This document shows positions 1-9,498 of a stretch of 64,000 bases of DNA, one piece after another. The notes beneath the pieces were generated by a model. That model made no database searches. It was not told the DNA's origin and worked only from the letters and a program-made list of their open reading frames with translations. The DNA is from CAVSCD01 sp963726335 (lineage in GTDB: Bacteria > Acidobacteriota > Aminicenantia > Aminicenantales > UBA8522): the NCBI GenBank assembly GCA_963726335.1, contig CAVSCD010000010.1, forward strand, positions 372,001-436,000, in the 5' to 3' direction. The first letter of the stretch is position 1. Each line of letters starts with the position of its first letter. A program made the translations under genes and the position numbers.

Positions 1-2541
1 CAAAAGGCCTGACCGGCGAGGGAGTGATGATCGGCACACCCGAATATATGGCCCCGAGCAAGTCGAGGGGACAGAGGTCGACCAGCGGTCGGACATCTAT
101 TCGTTGGGCATAATTCTTTACGAGATGTTGACGGGGCGGGTGCCGTTTGAGGGCGATACGCCGTTCACGGTTGCCGTCAAACAGAAGAGCGAAATCCCCA
201 AGGACCCAACGGAGCTCAACGCGCAAATCCCCGGAGCCCTGAGCCGCCTGATCCTGCGCTGCCTGGAGAAAGACAAAGAAACGCGCTATCAGAGCGCCGG
301 CGAGCTCAGGGCCGACCTGGAAAAGATCGAAAATGGCGCGTCGACGTCCGAGCGCCCCGTAGCCAAGCGTAAGACCGTTGCTTCCAAACCCATCACGGTG
401 ACCATCACCCGGAAAAAGCTGCTCATCCCGGCGCTGGCCGTCGCGCTGATTGCCATCGCCGCCGTCATCTGGTTCGTTGTCCTTAAAAAGGCCGCTCCCC
501 TCCTCCCCGAGCAGAAGCGCTCGATCGCCGTCATCAGCTTTGAGAACCAGACCGGCGACAAGAATTATGACTATCTGAGCAGGGCGATTCCCGATATTCT
601 CATCACCCGGCTCGAACAATCCGGTCTGATGAGTGTCACGACCTGGGACCGGCTTCAGGACCTCCTCAAACAAGCCAAAAAACCGGACGTCCAGTTCATC
701 AATAAAGACTTAGGATTAGAGCTGTGCCGACTGGACGGCGCCGAAGTCCTAGCGCAGGGCAGTTTCATCAAGACCGGCGAGATGTTCGCTATCAACGTCA
801 GGCTCTACGACGTCGCCGCGAACCGGCTTCTGAAAACCGCCTCCTCGAGCGGCCAGGGCGAAACGAGCATCCTCAAGACCCAGATCGACGAGCTCAGCAA
901 AGCGATAGCCAAAGGAGCGGGCGTTTCCAGCCGTCAGCTCGCCACCGACACGGCCAAGGCCGCCGAGATGATGACCTCCTCCCCCGAAGCCTACAAATGG
1001 TTTCTGATGGGCAGGGAGGAATTCTACAGGCTGAACTTCCCAACCGCCTTGCGCTATCTCGAGAAGGCCGCGGAGATCGATCCTGATTTGGCTATGGCCC
1101 AGCGCTTTTTAAGCTTAACGTACCGCAATCTCGGACGTTCCGCCGAATCGCGACAGGCGCTGGAGAAAGCCTATAAGCTTTCAGGGAAAATCGGAGAGAA
1201 GGACAGACTGCTTATCGAATCCGATTATGCCGGCTCGGTCGAGAATGATCGTCCCAAGAGGTTGAAAATCCTCGAGGACCTCGTCAAGAAATACCCTAAA
1301 GAGAGGACGATCTACCTCGAACTCGGCGAAACGCTGTTTTTCGAAAAAGGAGAATATGACAAGGCGATCAGCCTGTTCGATAAAGCGCTCGCCCTCTTTC
1401 CGGATGATTCTTATACTATGAATACGATGAGCGGGCCGCTTGCCGCCATTGGCCGGCCGGACTTGGCGATCGAACGGCTCAAGAGCTTTCTGGCGCGCGT
1501 TCCCGATGATGCGAATAACTATGACACACTCGGGCTGATGTATATTTTGTCCGGAGACCTGGACCAGGCCATCGCCTCATTCAACGATGCCCTGGCCATC
1601 AGGCCGGACTTATTGGGATCGGTAGAGAGAAGCGTATATCCTTTTGCCCTAAAGGAGGATTATCAGGAGGTCTTGAGCCGGTTGGATAGAATTATCGGTG
1701 TTATCCAGGTGCCGCTCGATCAGTTCCGCGCCTGTCTCTACAAAGCGTTCTTTCTATTTTGGCTGGGGAGCCCGACCAAAGCCCTGGCCGCCCTGGATGC
1801 CGCGGACAAACTCGCTGACGAATTCAAATTGCCGACAAATTACAGATTGTACGTCCCTTTCCTGAGGAGTTGGCTAGACCTCGAAGGCGGTGAGATCGAG
1901 AAAGGACGTCAAGAAGCAGAAAAAATGCGCGAGATCGACCGGACCGAACTGGGCAACAATCCTTCTCTGGAAGCTCAATGGAAAGCCCAGGGAGAATTGG
2001 GGTTGGCCTTCGCCGAGCTCAAGGCCGGCCGATTGGAATCCGCGAAAAACGAGGCTGGAATCGGGCAAGATCATTCTGGAAAAAATCGAATCGCTTTTCT
2101 ATAGGAATCAAGTCGGTCATCAGCTGAGCATCGTGTCGGCCGAACTCGATCTCGAAGAAGGTCGCGCCGAGAGCGCCGCCTCCTCCTTCGACCGATTGGC
2201 TCCCTATGAGTTCTTTCCGGTGCCCCTATGGGGTTATTTAATTGCGCGTCTCCATCTTCCGTCCCAACAGGACATCAAGGCCAGGGCGTATGTTCAAATG
2301 AAGGAATTCGACAAGGCCATCTCCGAATACGAACGCCTGGTCACATTCGACCCCAAGAGCAGAGAAGCGCTTTCTTATCCACCCGCTCTACCATTACCGT
2401 CTCGCAAAACTTTACCAGCAGAAGGGCATAAAAGACAGAGCCAAGGGGCAGTACGAGCGCTTTCTCGACCTCTGGAAGGGCGCCGACCCCGGTCGCCTCG
2501 AGGTTGACGACGCGAAAAAGCGCCTGATGGCCCTCACTTGA
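1..2541 (+). CDS. Ser/Thr protein kinase with TolB-like and TPR domains (5' partial, frameshifted)
   Basis: C-terminal part of a membrane-anchored eukaryotic-type Ser/Thr kinase. The window opens in the kinase C-lobe (GTPEYMAP, then SDIYSLGIILYEMLTGR). One transmembrane segment follows (LLIPALAVALIAIAAVIWF), then a TolB/FlgO-like periplasmic domain starting RSIAVISFENQTGD, then a long TPR array. The kinase would act on the inner cytoplasmic face and the sensor/TPR part outside; its substrate is unknown. The reading frame is broken three times: a G appears to be missing at about 55 (APE-Q motif), and there are shifts at about 2055 and about 2380. After the last shift the frame continues LIHPLYHYRLAKLYQQKG to the TGA at 2539-2541. 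The domain order, common in Acidobacteriota/Aminicenantes, supports one gene rather than several. Confidence 0.8.
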
Positions 2542-2568
2542 ACTCGTGACGGCATATGAATTTTCATG

Positions 2569-2590
2569 CCCCGTGCTTAAAGAAACGGGG
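2569..2590 (+). terminator. Candidate hairpin after the kinase gene
   Basis: CCCCGT and ACGGGG form a 6-bp stem around a 10-nt loop, 28 nt after the kinase stop. No T-tract follows, so this is a weak terminator candidate; it could also be part of the leader of the next gene. Confidence 0.25.
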
Positions 2591-2620
2591 AATTAAAGCC
2601 GCCAATTCGGGGAGGGAGAG

Positions 2621-3538
2621 ATGATCGGAGCGATCGCCGGGGACATTATCGGATCGGTGTATGAGTTCAACCCCTATAAGGGCAAGGACTTCCCTCTGTT
2701 TCAGGACAGCTGCCAGTTCACGGACGACACGGTCCTGACCGTGGCCGTTGCCCAGGCCATCCTGACCGACGGTGACTATCGGGCCAGGGTCCTGGGGTTC
2801 GGACGGCGCTATCCAAACGCCGGCTACGGCAGCGGGTTCAGGAAGTGGCTTCACATCCAGGACCCGAAACCTTATTACAGCTTCGGCAACGGGTCCGCCA
2901 TGCGCGTCAGCCCCGTCGGGTTCGCCTTCGGGACGGCGGACGACGTCCTCCGCGAAGCCGCCCGGTCCGCGGAATTCACGCACAACCACCCCGAGGGCAT
3001 CAAGGGAGCTCAAGCCACGGCGCTGGCCATCTTCCTGGCCAGGACGGCGCGCGACAAGGACCTCATCCGAAAGGAGATCTCGACGCGGTTTGGATATGAC
3101 CTCAACCGGACGGTCGATGAGATCCGCCCCGGTTATGGCTTCGACGAGACCTGCCAGCGGACGGTGCCTGAAGCGATCATCAGCTTCCTCGAGTCCGATT
3201 CCTACGAGGACGCCATTCGGAACGCCGTCTCGCTCGGCGGTGACGCCGACACGCTGGCCTGCATCACAGGCGGGATCGCCGAGGCGTTCTATGGACCGGT
3301 TTCGGCTGACATCAAGAATAAAGTAAGGGAGATCCTAACGCCGGAGCTCTGGGGGATCACAAAAGCGTTCTGCGTCAAGTTCTGTGTCCGGCCCCAGCGC
3401 CTAACCGGTCAAGATTCGCACCTGGCCGCCGGCTTCTCGCTCCACGGGATCTTCACGAAGGCACCATCCGTACTTCAAAGCACCCATCCCGGCCTCTTCT
3501 CACGTCGCGCCGGACGCAACCATAATTGCCCTCAATAA
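2621..3538 (+). CDS. ADP-ribosylglycohydrolase family protein (DraG/ARH type)
   Basis: Predicted to remove ADP-ribose from proteins or small molecules, using two Mg ions. The metal-binding signatures are visible: FTDDT near residues 33-37 and GGDADTLA near 206-213, plus the N-terminal AIAGDIIGS. A start at the ATG after GGGAGGGAGAG fits a good ribosome binding site. Family members are usually about 250-270 residues and end shortly after a helix like ITKAFCVKF (about 247-254). Here about 50 unrelated residues follow, and the stop codon falls in the loop of the palindrome at 3518-3553. The tail may therefore be non-native, from a late frameshift or from repeat insertion. No partner ADP-ribosyltransferase is seen nearby. 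Confidence 0.85.
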   Translation: MIGAIAGDIIGSVYEFNPYKGKDFPLFQDSCQFTDDTVLTVAVAQAILTDGDYRARVLGFGRRYPNAGYGSGFRKWLHIQDPKPYYSFGNGSAMRVSPVGFAFGTADDVLREAARSAEFTHNHPEGIKGAQATALAIFLARTARDKDLIRKEISTRFGYDLNRTVDEIRPGYGFDETCQRTVPEAIISFLESDSYEDAIRNAVSLGGDADTLACITGGIAEAFYGPVSADIKNKVREILTPELWGITKAFCVKFCVRPQRLTGQDSHLAAGFSLHGIFTKAPSVLQSTHPGLFSRRAGRNHNCPQ

Positions 3539-3553
3539 GGGGCAATTATGGTT
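3518..3553. repeat. Perfect 14-bp inverted repeat with 8-nt loop
   Basis: AACCATAATTGCCC and its exact complement flank an 8-nt loop. The TAA stop of the ADP-ribosylglycohydrolase frame (3536-3538) lies in that loop. The arms are AT-richer than their surroundings, and the right arm continues into TAATGTCCCC. It could be a bidirectional terminator between the convergent genes or a REP-type mobile palindrome; the sequence alone does not decide. Confidence 0.7.
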
Positions 3554-3590
3554 AATGTCCCCGGCCCCCGCGACTGACCGGCCCTCGGTC

Positions 3591-4087
3591 TCAACGTCCG
3601 GGAGTGAGTTTTTTCTTGGTGTACTCGATCAAGCCGCCGGCCTCGATGATCCCGATAACCGATTCGGGAAGCGGGAAAGAACTCAAAGACGCGGTCGCCC
3701 GAGATGATCCGGCCGCCCGCGAAATCGATCTCGACATCGTCGCCTTTCTGGAGCGCGTCCGACGCCTCGGCGCATTGGAGAACGGCCAGGCCCAGGTTGA
3801 TGGCGTTCCGAAAGTAGATCCTGGCGAAGGACTTGGCGACGACGGCCTGGACGCCGGCCGCCCGCAAACAGGCCGCCGCCTGCTCCCGCGAGCTCCCGCA
3901 GCCGAAGTTCTTGCCGGCGACGATGACGTCGCCCGGCGTTCACGCTCTTGGCGAACTCCGGGTCGAGGTCCTCGAGGGCATGCTTGGCCATTTCGGCCGG
4001 CTCCATGATCTGGTAGGTGTACCGTCCCGGGAAAATGACGTCGGTGTTGACGTTGTCCCCGTATTTCCAGACGCGTCCCTTGCTCAT
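3591..4087 (-). CDS. leuD: LeuD-type dehydratase small subunit (aconitase swivel domain), frameshifted
   Basis: Small subunit of a two-part 3-isopropylmalate dehydratase/aconitase-family enzyme. It carries the swivelling domain that closes over the Fe-S large subunit. Recognisable are the start (KYGDNVNTDVIFPGRY), the GKNFGCGSSREQA substrate-binding loop and the VVAKSFARIYFRNAINLG segment. At about 165 residues it has the usual length for the LeuD/HacB group. The start codon overlaps the leuC stop as ATGA. There are two indels: an extra base in a G/C run near 3932-3936, and another near 3675, after which the frame ends IEYTKKKLTPGR. The true substrate (isopropylmalate, homocitrate or citrate) cannot be told from sequence. 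Confidence 0.8.
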
Positions 4088-5349
4088 ATGTATTTCCTCG
4101 GGTCGGTGATCTTCCCTTCAAGCGCCGACGCGGCCGCCGTGGCCGGCGAGGCCAGATAGATCTCCGAGTCGCGGTTTCCCATCCGGCCGCGGAAATTGCG
4201 GTTCGAGGTGCTGACCACGATCTCGCCCGCGGCCAGAAGTCCTTCGTGCGCCCCGAGGCAGGGCCCGCAGCCCGGATTAAGGATGACGCAGCCGGCTTCG
4301 GACAGAATTTCGAAAGTCCCTTGCGCAGGGCGTCGAGATAACCGCCCGCGAAGCCGGCAGGACGAGCGCCCGGGCGGACGGAGTGGATCTTCCGTCCTTT
4401 GAGGATCTTCGCCGCCGACTTCGAAATCCTCCAGCCGGCCGTTCGTGCAGGTCCCGATGAGCGCCTGGTGGAAGGGCCGGCCCTCGACCTGCGCGCGACC
4501 GGCTTGACATTGTCGACCGTATGCGGGCAGGCGATCTGCGGCTCGAGCGCCGAGAGATCGTATGTCAGGATCGCCTCGTAGGAGGCGTCCGGGTCGGAGC
4601 GGACGACCTCATAATTCGGATTTCGCCCGGCCCTTGAGCCAGGCGAGCGTAACTTCGTCGGGCTCGAAATAGCCGTTCTTGGCGCCCATCTCGGCGGCCA
4701 TGTTGGCCAGGGTCATCCGCGAGGCGACGCTGAAATCGCCGGCCGACGGCCCGCCGAACTCGACCGCCTCGTAATTTGCCCGGTCGGCGCCGTTGTCGCC
4801 GATGAGCTTGAGGATGGCGTCTTTGGCGAAGACGCCGGCTGGAAGCTTGCCCGAGAACTCGACCTCGAGCGTCTCCGGCACCCGGAGCCAGATCTCGTCG
4901 GTCGCCCAGATGCTCGCCGTCTCGGTCCGGCCGATGCCGGCGGCAAAGGCGCCGAACGCGCCGTAAGTCGTCGTGTGGGAATCGCTGCCCACGATGACCT
5001 TGCCCGGGAGGGCGAACCCCGCCTCGCTCAGCACCTGGTGGCAGACGCCGTGCTGGATGTCGAAGAAGTTCGCGGATGCCCTGGCCCGGCAACGAACTCG
5101 CGGATGGTCTTATGGTTCTGGGCGTATTTCTCGTCGGCCGCCGGGACGATGTGGTCGAGGATGATGACGATTTTTTCGGGCGCCTTGACCCGGGCGACGC
5201 CGAGCTTCTTGAATTCGCCGATGATGGCCGCCGAGTTGTCGTGGGAGAGGTAATAATCGGGGGAGACGGTGACGACCTCGCCCGGCCCGGACCTCGCGCC
5301 CGGCCTTCCGGCCGCAGGATCTTTTCGCTAATGAACGTGTCGAGCCCAT
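4084..5349 (-). CDS. leuC: LeuC-type dehydratase large subunit (aconitase family), multiply frameshifted
   Basis: Fe-S large subunit that isomerises a hydroxy-tricarboxylate by dehydration and rehydration. Visible pieces, in different frames, are DTFISEKIL at the start, VSPDYYLSHDNSAA, GVCHQVLSEAGF, VGSDSHTTTYGAFGAFA, and the cluster-ligand motifs GTCTNGR and NPGCGPCLG. The ATG at 5347-5349 has AGGAAGA upstream, just after the HD-gene stop. A G missing from the ATGGG run shifts the frame immediately; at least five more indels follow, up to the stop that overlaps leuD. About 420 residues is normal for the LeuC/archaeal-type group. The neighbouring citrate synthase-like gene favours an aconitase-like role, but this is inference. 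Confidence 0.8.
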
Positions 5350-5357
5350 GTCTCTTC

Positions 5358-5896
5358 CTATTTGAAGACGTCGAAATTGACGAAATCGGCATGATTGACG
5401 ATGATCGCCTCGATCGTCCGCCGGGCGCCGTCGCCTTCCTTGGAATGGGCGGCGATGATGTGGAGCGACCTCCTGCGGCAGGCCGTACTGGGAGGCGAAG
5501 GCCGCCCCGGAGATCGGGTGGCGCAGCAACTCGCCGCTCCGGCTCTTGACGAAATCCCCTTTTCCCGCTGATATTCGAAGAGCTTGCCGACATCATGGAG
5601 GATGGCCCCGGAAAGGAGAATGTCCCGGTCGATGGCCACCCGCTGCCCGTACTCCTTCATCAGCACCTCGGCGATCTTGAGCGCCGTGAGCGTGACGGCG
5701 CGCGTGTGCTCGATGAGGCTGACGCCGGTCTGCGGAATGAGGAGCGTGAACGGCATCACCGGCAGGTCCTCGATCTTCCAGCCGGCCTGCTTCATCGCTT
5801 CGAGCCAGACGCGTCAGTCGTCAGCTCCCTGAGCTCGGCGTCGCCGATGAACTGCGATTTCCGGGAGGAGCGTCTCGAGATGTTTTCGCGAATCAT
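5358..5896 (-). CDS. HD-domain phosphohydrolase, frameshifted
   Basis: Small HD-superfamily metal-dependent hydrolase of about 175 residues. Ligand motifs are HTRAVT, the HD pair in GAILHDVGKLF, and a later HIIAAHSKEGDG. The start ATG overlaps the stop of the citrate synthase-like gene (ATGA), and the stop lies 9 nt before leuC, so it belongs to the same operon. Indels occur in the N-terminus (about 5830-5880). A compensating pair near 5560 and 5470 leaves an open frame but scrambles about 25 residues; the alternative frame there reads ELLRHPISGAAFASQYG. Its substrate is unknown. Its place between citrate/aconitase-type genes suggests a metabolite or nucleotide hydrolase accessory to that pathway. 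Confidence 0.75.
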
Positions 5897-6675
5897 GGGA
5901 TTTTCCTTTCGCCGGGACCGTCGTACTCGAAATCTGCCGGATCGATCTTGCGCATCGGCTTCATCCGGGTCTTCTCCTCGTGGATGTGGGCCACGAGCCC
6001 CGGCACCCGGGCGATGATGAAAAAGGCGTTGCCGATTTCGGCCGGGATGCCCAGGTCGCAGAGCACCGCGGCGATCGCGCCGTCCACGTTGATCGGCAGC
6101 GGCTTGCCGCTCTGCCTGAGACGTTCTCGATCGTCCGGGCGATCCGGACAGTGAGGTCCGGCGAGCTCCAGCTCCTCGGCCAGGCCGAAAAGCCGCCCGG
6201 TCCGCGGGTCCTTGGTGTGGACGCGGTGTCCGAACCCGGAGGCCCTCTTTCCCCTGCCTTTCATCTCGGCCAGGATCTCGCGGGCCGAGGCTTCCTCGGT
6301 CGATGTCCATGTCGGCGGCGCGGCGGGCGACGGCCTGGAAGAGCTTCATCGCCCTCTTCGATGGCCCCGCCGTGGAACCGGTTGATGGCGAGCACTCCCG
6401 CGGCCACGGCGGCGTTGAGCTCCGCGCCGGTCGAGGCGACCGTCCGGGCGGCCAGGACCGACGGCGGCCCGGCCCCGTGGTCGACCGAGGAGACGAAGAT
6501 CGCATCGAGCAGCCGGCCGACCTCGGGCGACGGCAGCTCGCCCTTGAGGACGAGATAGATCGCCTGGGAAAAGGAGATCTTTCCCATCAGCTCGTCGATC
6601 GAGATAGCCGCGCAGCCGGACCGTGTTGGGCTGGACGCTCGTGATGGCCGTTTTCCAGTGCAGGTCTTCACTCAT
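5893..6675 (-). CDS. Citrate synthase family protein, citryl-CoA lyase-like, frameshifted
   Basis: Short citrate synthase-fold enzyme of about 260 residues, the size of citryl-CoA lyases and of the C-terminal ATP-citrate lyase module, rather than the roughly 370-430 of classical citrate synthase. Diagnostic segments are LMGKISFSQAIYLVLKGELP, FVSSVDHGAGPPS (active-site His region), INRFHGGAIE, ASGFGHRVHTKDPR and PLPINVDGAIAAVL. The start MSEDLHWKTAI has AGGTAAG upstream. At least five indels are inferred (about 6600, 6355 and 6295, and a compensating pair near 6125-6175). It may cleave or condense citryl-CoA together with the adjacent SucCD-like ligase. Methylcitrate synthase or 2-isopropylmalate-type activity is less likely by fold. 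Confidence 0.75.
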
Positions 6676-6691
6676 CTGTCTTACCTCTGGG

Positions 6692-7687
6692 TTATGCACC
6701 TGGGCATCTAAATGCCGGCTGATGGAGCCTGATGCACCGGAAGAATCTCCATTCCTTGAATTTGATCCATGTCCCGATTGCTATCCCTTCTGCGCTGCTC
6801 CAGCCAATTCCGCCGCGGCCGGGGATGTCGGAGATCGCCTCGACGACTCGGGCTCCGACCTCCCTCAGCCGCTTCACCTTGGTTTCGTAGGAACCCCGCG
6901 AGCCCTCGACGATGGCCCCGGCGTGGGAAAAGCGCGTGCCGGACTTGGCCGCCTTGCCGCCGATATAGGCGATGAGGGGCTTGGTGAAGGCGCCGCGCTC
7001 GATCAGGTCGGCCACCCGCTCCTCCTGGGTCGTCCCGATCTCGCCGAACATGACGACGGCGCGCGTCTCGGCGTCCCGCTCGAAAAGCTCCATGACCTCG
7101 GGATGAGAGAGGCCGACGATGGCGTCCCCGCCGACGTGGACGATGGTGCTCTGCCCGATCCCGGCCCGCGTGAGGTAATAGGAGATGGCCGAGGTCATGC
7201 CGCCGCTCCGCGAGCTTACGCCGACGTGTCCCGGGCGGAACCACTCCCTGGCGCGCTCGGCCCGGCCGCCGATCATGCCCAGGACCGCCTGTCCGGGACT
7301 GACGAGGCCGAGGGTATTGGGCCCGACGAACCTGGCCCCTTTTTCGGCCGCCCGGGCGGCGATCTCGAGGACGTCGTGGATCGGCACGCGGTCGGGCACG
7401 ATGACGAGGAGCTTGATTCCCGCCTGAATGGCTTCGAGGGCGGCGTTCTTGACGAGGGCGGCGGGCACGAAGATGACGCTGGCGTCGATCGGGCCGTGCT
7501 TGTCCTGCGTCTGGACGACGGAATCGTAGACCGGGACGCCGCCGACGTCCTGGCCGCCGCGGCCGGGGGTCACGCCCGCCACGAGCTGGGTGCCGTATTC
7601 CTTCATCAGCCGCGCCCGGACCACGCCCTCGCGGCCGGTGATGCCCTGGATGATAACCCGCGTTTCGGCGTTGACGAGGATCGACAT
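6692..7687 (-). CDS. sucD: Succinate-CoA ligase alpha-subunit-like protein (SucD family)
   Basis: CoA-binding and phosphohistidine subunit of an ADP-forming acyl-CoA ligase. It has the Rossmann CoA-binding start (RVIIQGITGREG), PNTLGLVSPG, and the phospho-His motif in RFSHAGAIVEG. At 331 residues it is slightly longer than bacterial SucD (about 290). The last 35 residues (from GGIGWSSAEG) do not look like the family C-terminus, so a late indel is possible. It is otherwise the only uninterrupted gene of this operon. It follows the SucC-like gene by 52 nt and precedes the citryl-CoA lyase-like gene by 16 nt. By context it may be a citryl-CoA synthetase subunit rather than a succinyl-CoA one. 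Confidence 0.85.
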   Translation of the reverse strand: MSILVNAETRVIIQGITGREGVVRARLMKEYGTQLVAGVTPGRGGQDVGGVPVYDSVVQTQDKHGPIDASVIFVPAALVKNAALEAIQAGIKLLVIVPDRVPIHDVLEIAARAAEKGARFVGPNTLGLVSPGQAVLGMIGGRAERAREWFRPGHVGVSSRSGGMTSAISYYLTRAGIGQSTIVHVGGDAIVGLSHPEVMELFERDAETRAVVMFGEIGTTQEERVADLIERGAFTKPLIAYIGGKAAKSGTRFSHAGAIVEGSRGSYETKVKRLREVGARVVEAISDIPGRGGIGWSSAEGIAIGTWIKFKEWRFFRCIRLHQPAFRCPGA

Positions 7688-7739
7688 TACGCCGCCCGAA
7701 TCCCTACTGAATTTATTGAATCGATATGAATGCTAGCCA

Positions 7740-9331
7740 TTAGGGCGTCTTCCCGGCCGGCCCGGCGGCCTTGGCCTCGGCGATGACTTTCTCCCGGTAT
7801 TCCTTGAGGCCGGGAATGGGAAGATGAACGATGATGGCGTCGAGCTCGTGGAATTTGCAGAAGATCTCGCAGGCCAGGCACTCGGTGCACTTTCCTTTTT
7901 TGGCGTCCTCGGCGAGGGATGGCGAGGACCGGGAGGCCGGCTTCGAGCTTGAGGATCCCGGGTGCGCAGGCCGCAACGCACCCTTTCGTCCGGCAGCCCG
8001 GGCACTTCGCATGGTCGAAGGACAGTCGCCCCGTCAGCGAATCGAAAGCATAAGCGTTCGGCGGTGCCGCCGGCTCGACGAGCGGCCGGACCTCGTGGCG
8101 GAGCTGCCGGGCTGCGGTTAACCAGCTCCTCCAGGCGCGCGGCGCAAGACTCCGGCGCATCGTCCCGGCCGTAGCCCTCGACGACGCCCGGGATCTTCTT
8201 GAGATAAGCCGCCAGGATCTCGATCGCCTTCTCCTCGAAATTCCCGCCCAGCCGGATGACGGCCGGGATGGCCAGATTCTCTTCGTGAAAGGCTTTGACC
8301 AGGCCGCGGGCCGAGTGGTACTGCTCCTGGCTGGCGACGCCCGACCCGGAAGCGAAATAGCCCCTGATGCCGGGCTGCGAGAGGATGATCTTGGCCGCGC
8401 GGTAGACTTTGCTCGCCGGCGGGTTGCCGCTCGTATCGCAGTAGTTGGCCAGCTTGAACCCGCGGTTGAGGACGGCGTCCATGGACATCATCGACCCGCC
8501 TCCCCCGGCGCCGTGAAACCCGATGGTGCGGTCTGCCGTCGGCGGGGCCTTCCGACATCTGGAAAAAGTAGAACGTGCCGCGGTAGTCCTTCTCCTCGAC
8601 GCGGTAGGCGATCCTCTCGAGCTCGGTGGGCGGGCGGTCGAATTCCCGGGCGATCTCGATCCCGAGCTCCGGGTGGCGGTAAACGGCGTAGTCATCGACC
8701 ACGAGATGGCAGTCGGCGGCGACGACCGCGCCGTCGGCGGTGACGACGAGCGGGTTGACCTCGGCCGACCGGGCGTCGGACGAGCGGGCGACCCGGTAGA
8801 GCCGGGTCAGAAAATCGGCGAGCTTGGGAAGAAGGCTCCCGCCGACGCCGACCCCGATCAGCATGTTCCGGGCCTCGTATTCCGGGAAGCCCGCGAGCAC
8901 ATCGATCGCCTGGCGGGCGACCTTTTCGGGATGGAGGCGGGCCATCTCCTCGACGCCCGTGCCGCCCGACGGGCTGAAGACGAGGACCGGCTGCTTCAGG
9001 GCGTCGTCGAGGACCAGCCCGACGAAGTACTCGGAGGCGATCGCCAGCTTCTCCTCGACGAGGATCCTGTCGACGACATAATTGCCGACCTTCATCCCCA
9101 ACAGGCGGCGCGGCTTTCGCCTCGGCCTCGTCGGGGGTGTCCGCGAACTGGACGCCGCCCAGCCCGGCCCGGCCGGTTACCCAAACCTGGATCTTGAGGA
9201 CGACGGGCCTGGCCAGCCTCTCGGCGATCTCGCCGGGCTTCTTCGGGTGTCGACGCCAACGCGCCCTCGGGGACGGCGATCCCGCCCTGTTTTAGGAGAG
9301 CTTTGCCTTGGTATTCGTAAAGTCTCGCCAT
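7740..9331 (-). CDS. sucC: SucC-like ATP-grasp CoA ligase subunit fused to a C-terminal 2[4Fe-4S] ferredoxin domain, frameshifted
   Basis: ATP-grasp beta subunit of an acyl-CoA ligase: N-terminal YEYQGKALLKQGGIAVP, then VVLKIQVWVTGRAG, then the metal/CoA-ligase region (SAEVNPLVV, GFHGAGGGGSMMSMD, NYCDTSGNPP). Unlike normal SucC (about 390 residues) the chain continues past LEELV for about 120 residues into a ferredoxin-like module. Its cysteine motifs are CPGCRTKGCVAACAP and CTECLACEIFCKFH, enough for two [4Fe-4S] clusters. About five indels are inferred (near 9240, 9105, 8545, 8115 and 7930). Correcting the one near 8115 joins LEELV directly to the linker before the ferredoxin, so this is a fusion and not a separate gene. 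It is the first gene of the operon; its electron partner is unknown. Confidence 0.75.
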
Positions 9332-9449
9332 TCGCCTAACCTTTGGAGTGACTATTATTTAGATTAGGGGACGGGATGTCAACGCCCGGCATTGGAGTGA
9401 GATCGGAAAACGCATAAGACCCGATGGCAGGGTTCTACCTCTCCCGGTT

Positions 9450-9468
9450 GGCCTCCGACAGGAGGTCC
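9450..9468 (-). terminator. Hairpin downstream of the RRM gene
   Basis: GGCCTCC and its partner GGAGGTC form a 7-bp stem with a GACA loop, 31 nt past the RRM-gene stop. There is no clear U-tract. The rest of 9332-9498 shows no gene. Confidence 0.35.
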
Positions 9469-9498
9469 GAAAGCTAAAACCGATAAAGGGGGATTATC

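Noticed and set aside
9340..9498. Riboswitch or small RNA near the RRM gene
   Set aside because: Only one short hairpin is visible and it lies downstream of the gene; no conserved aptamer core was recognised.
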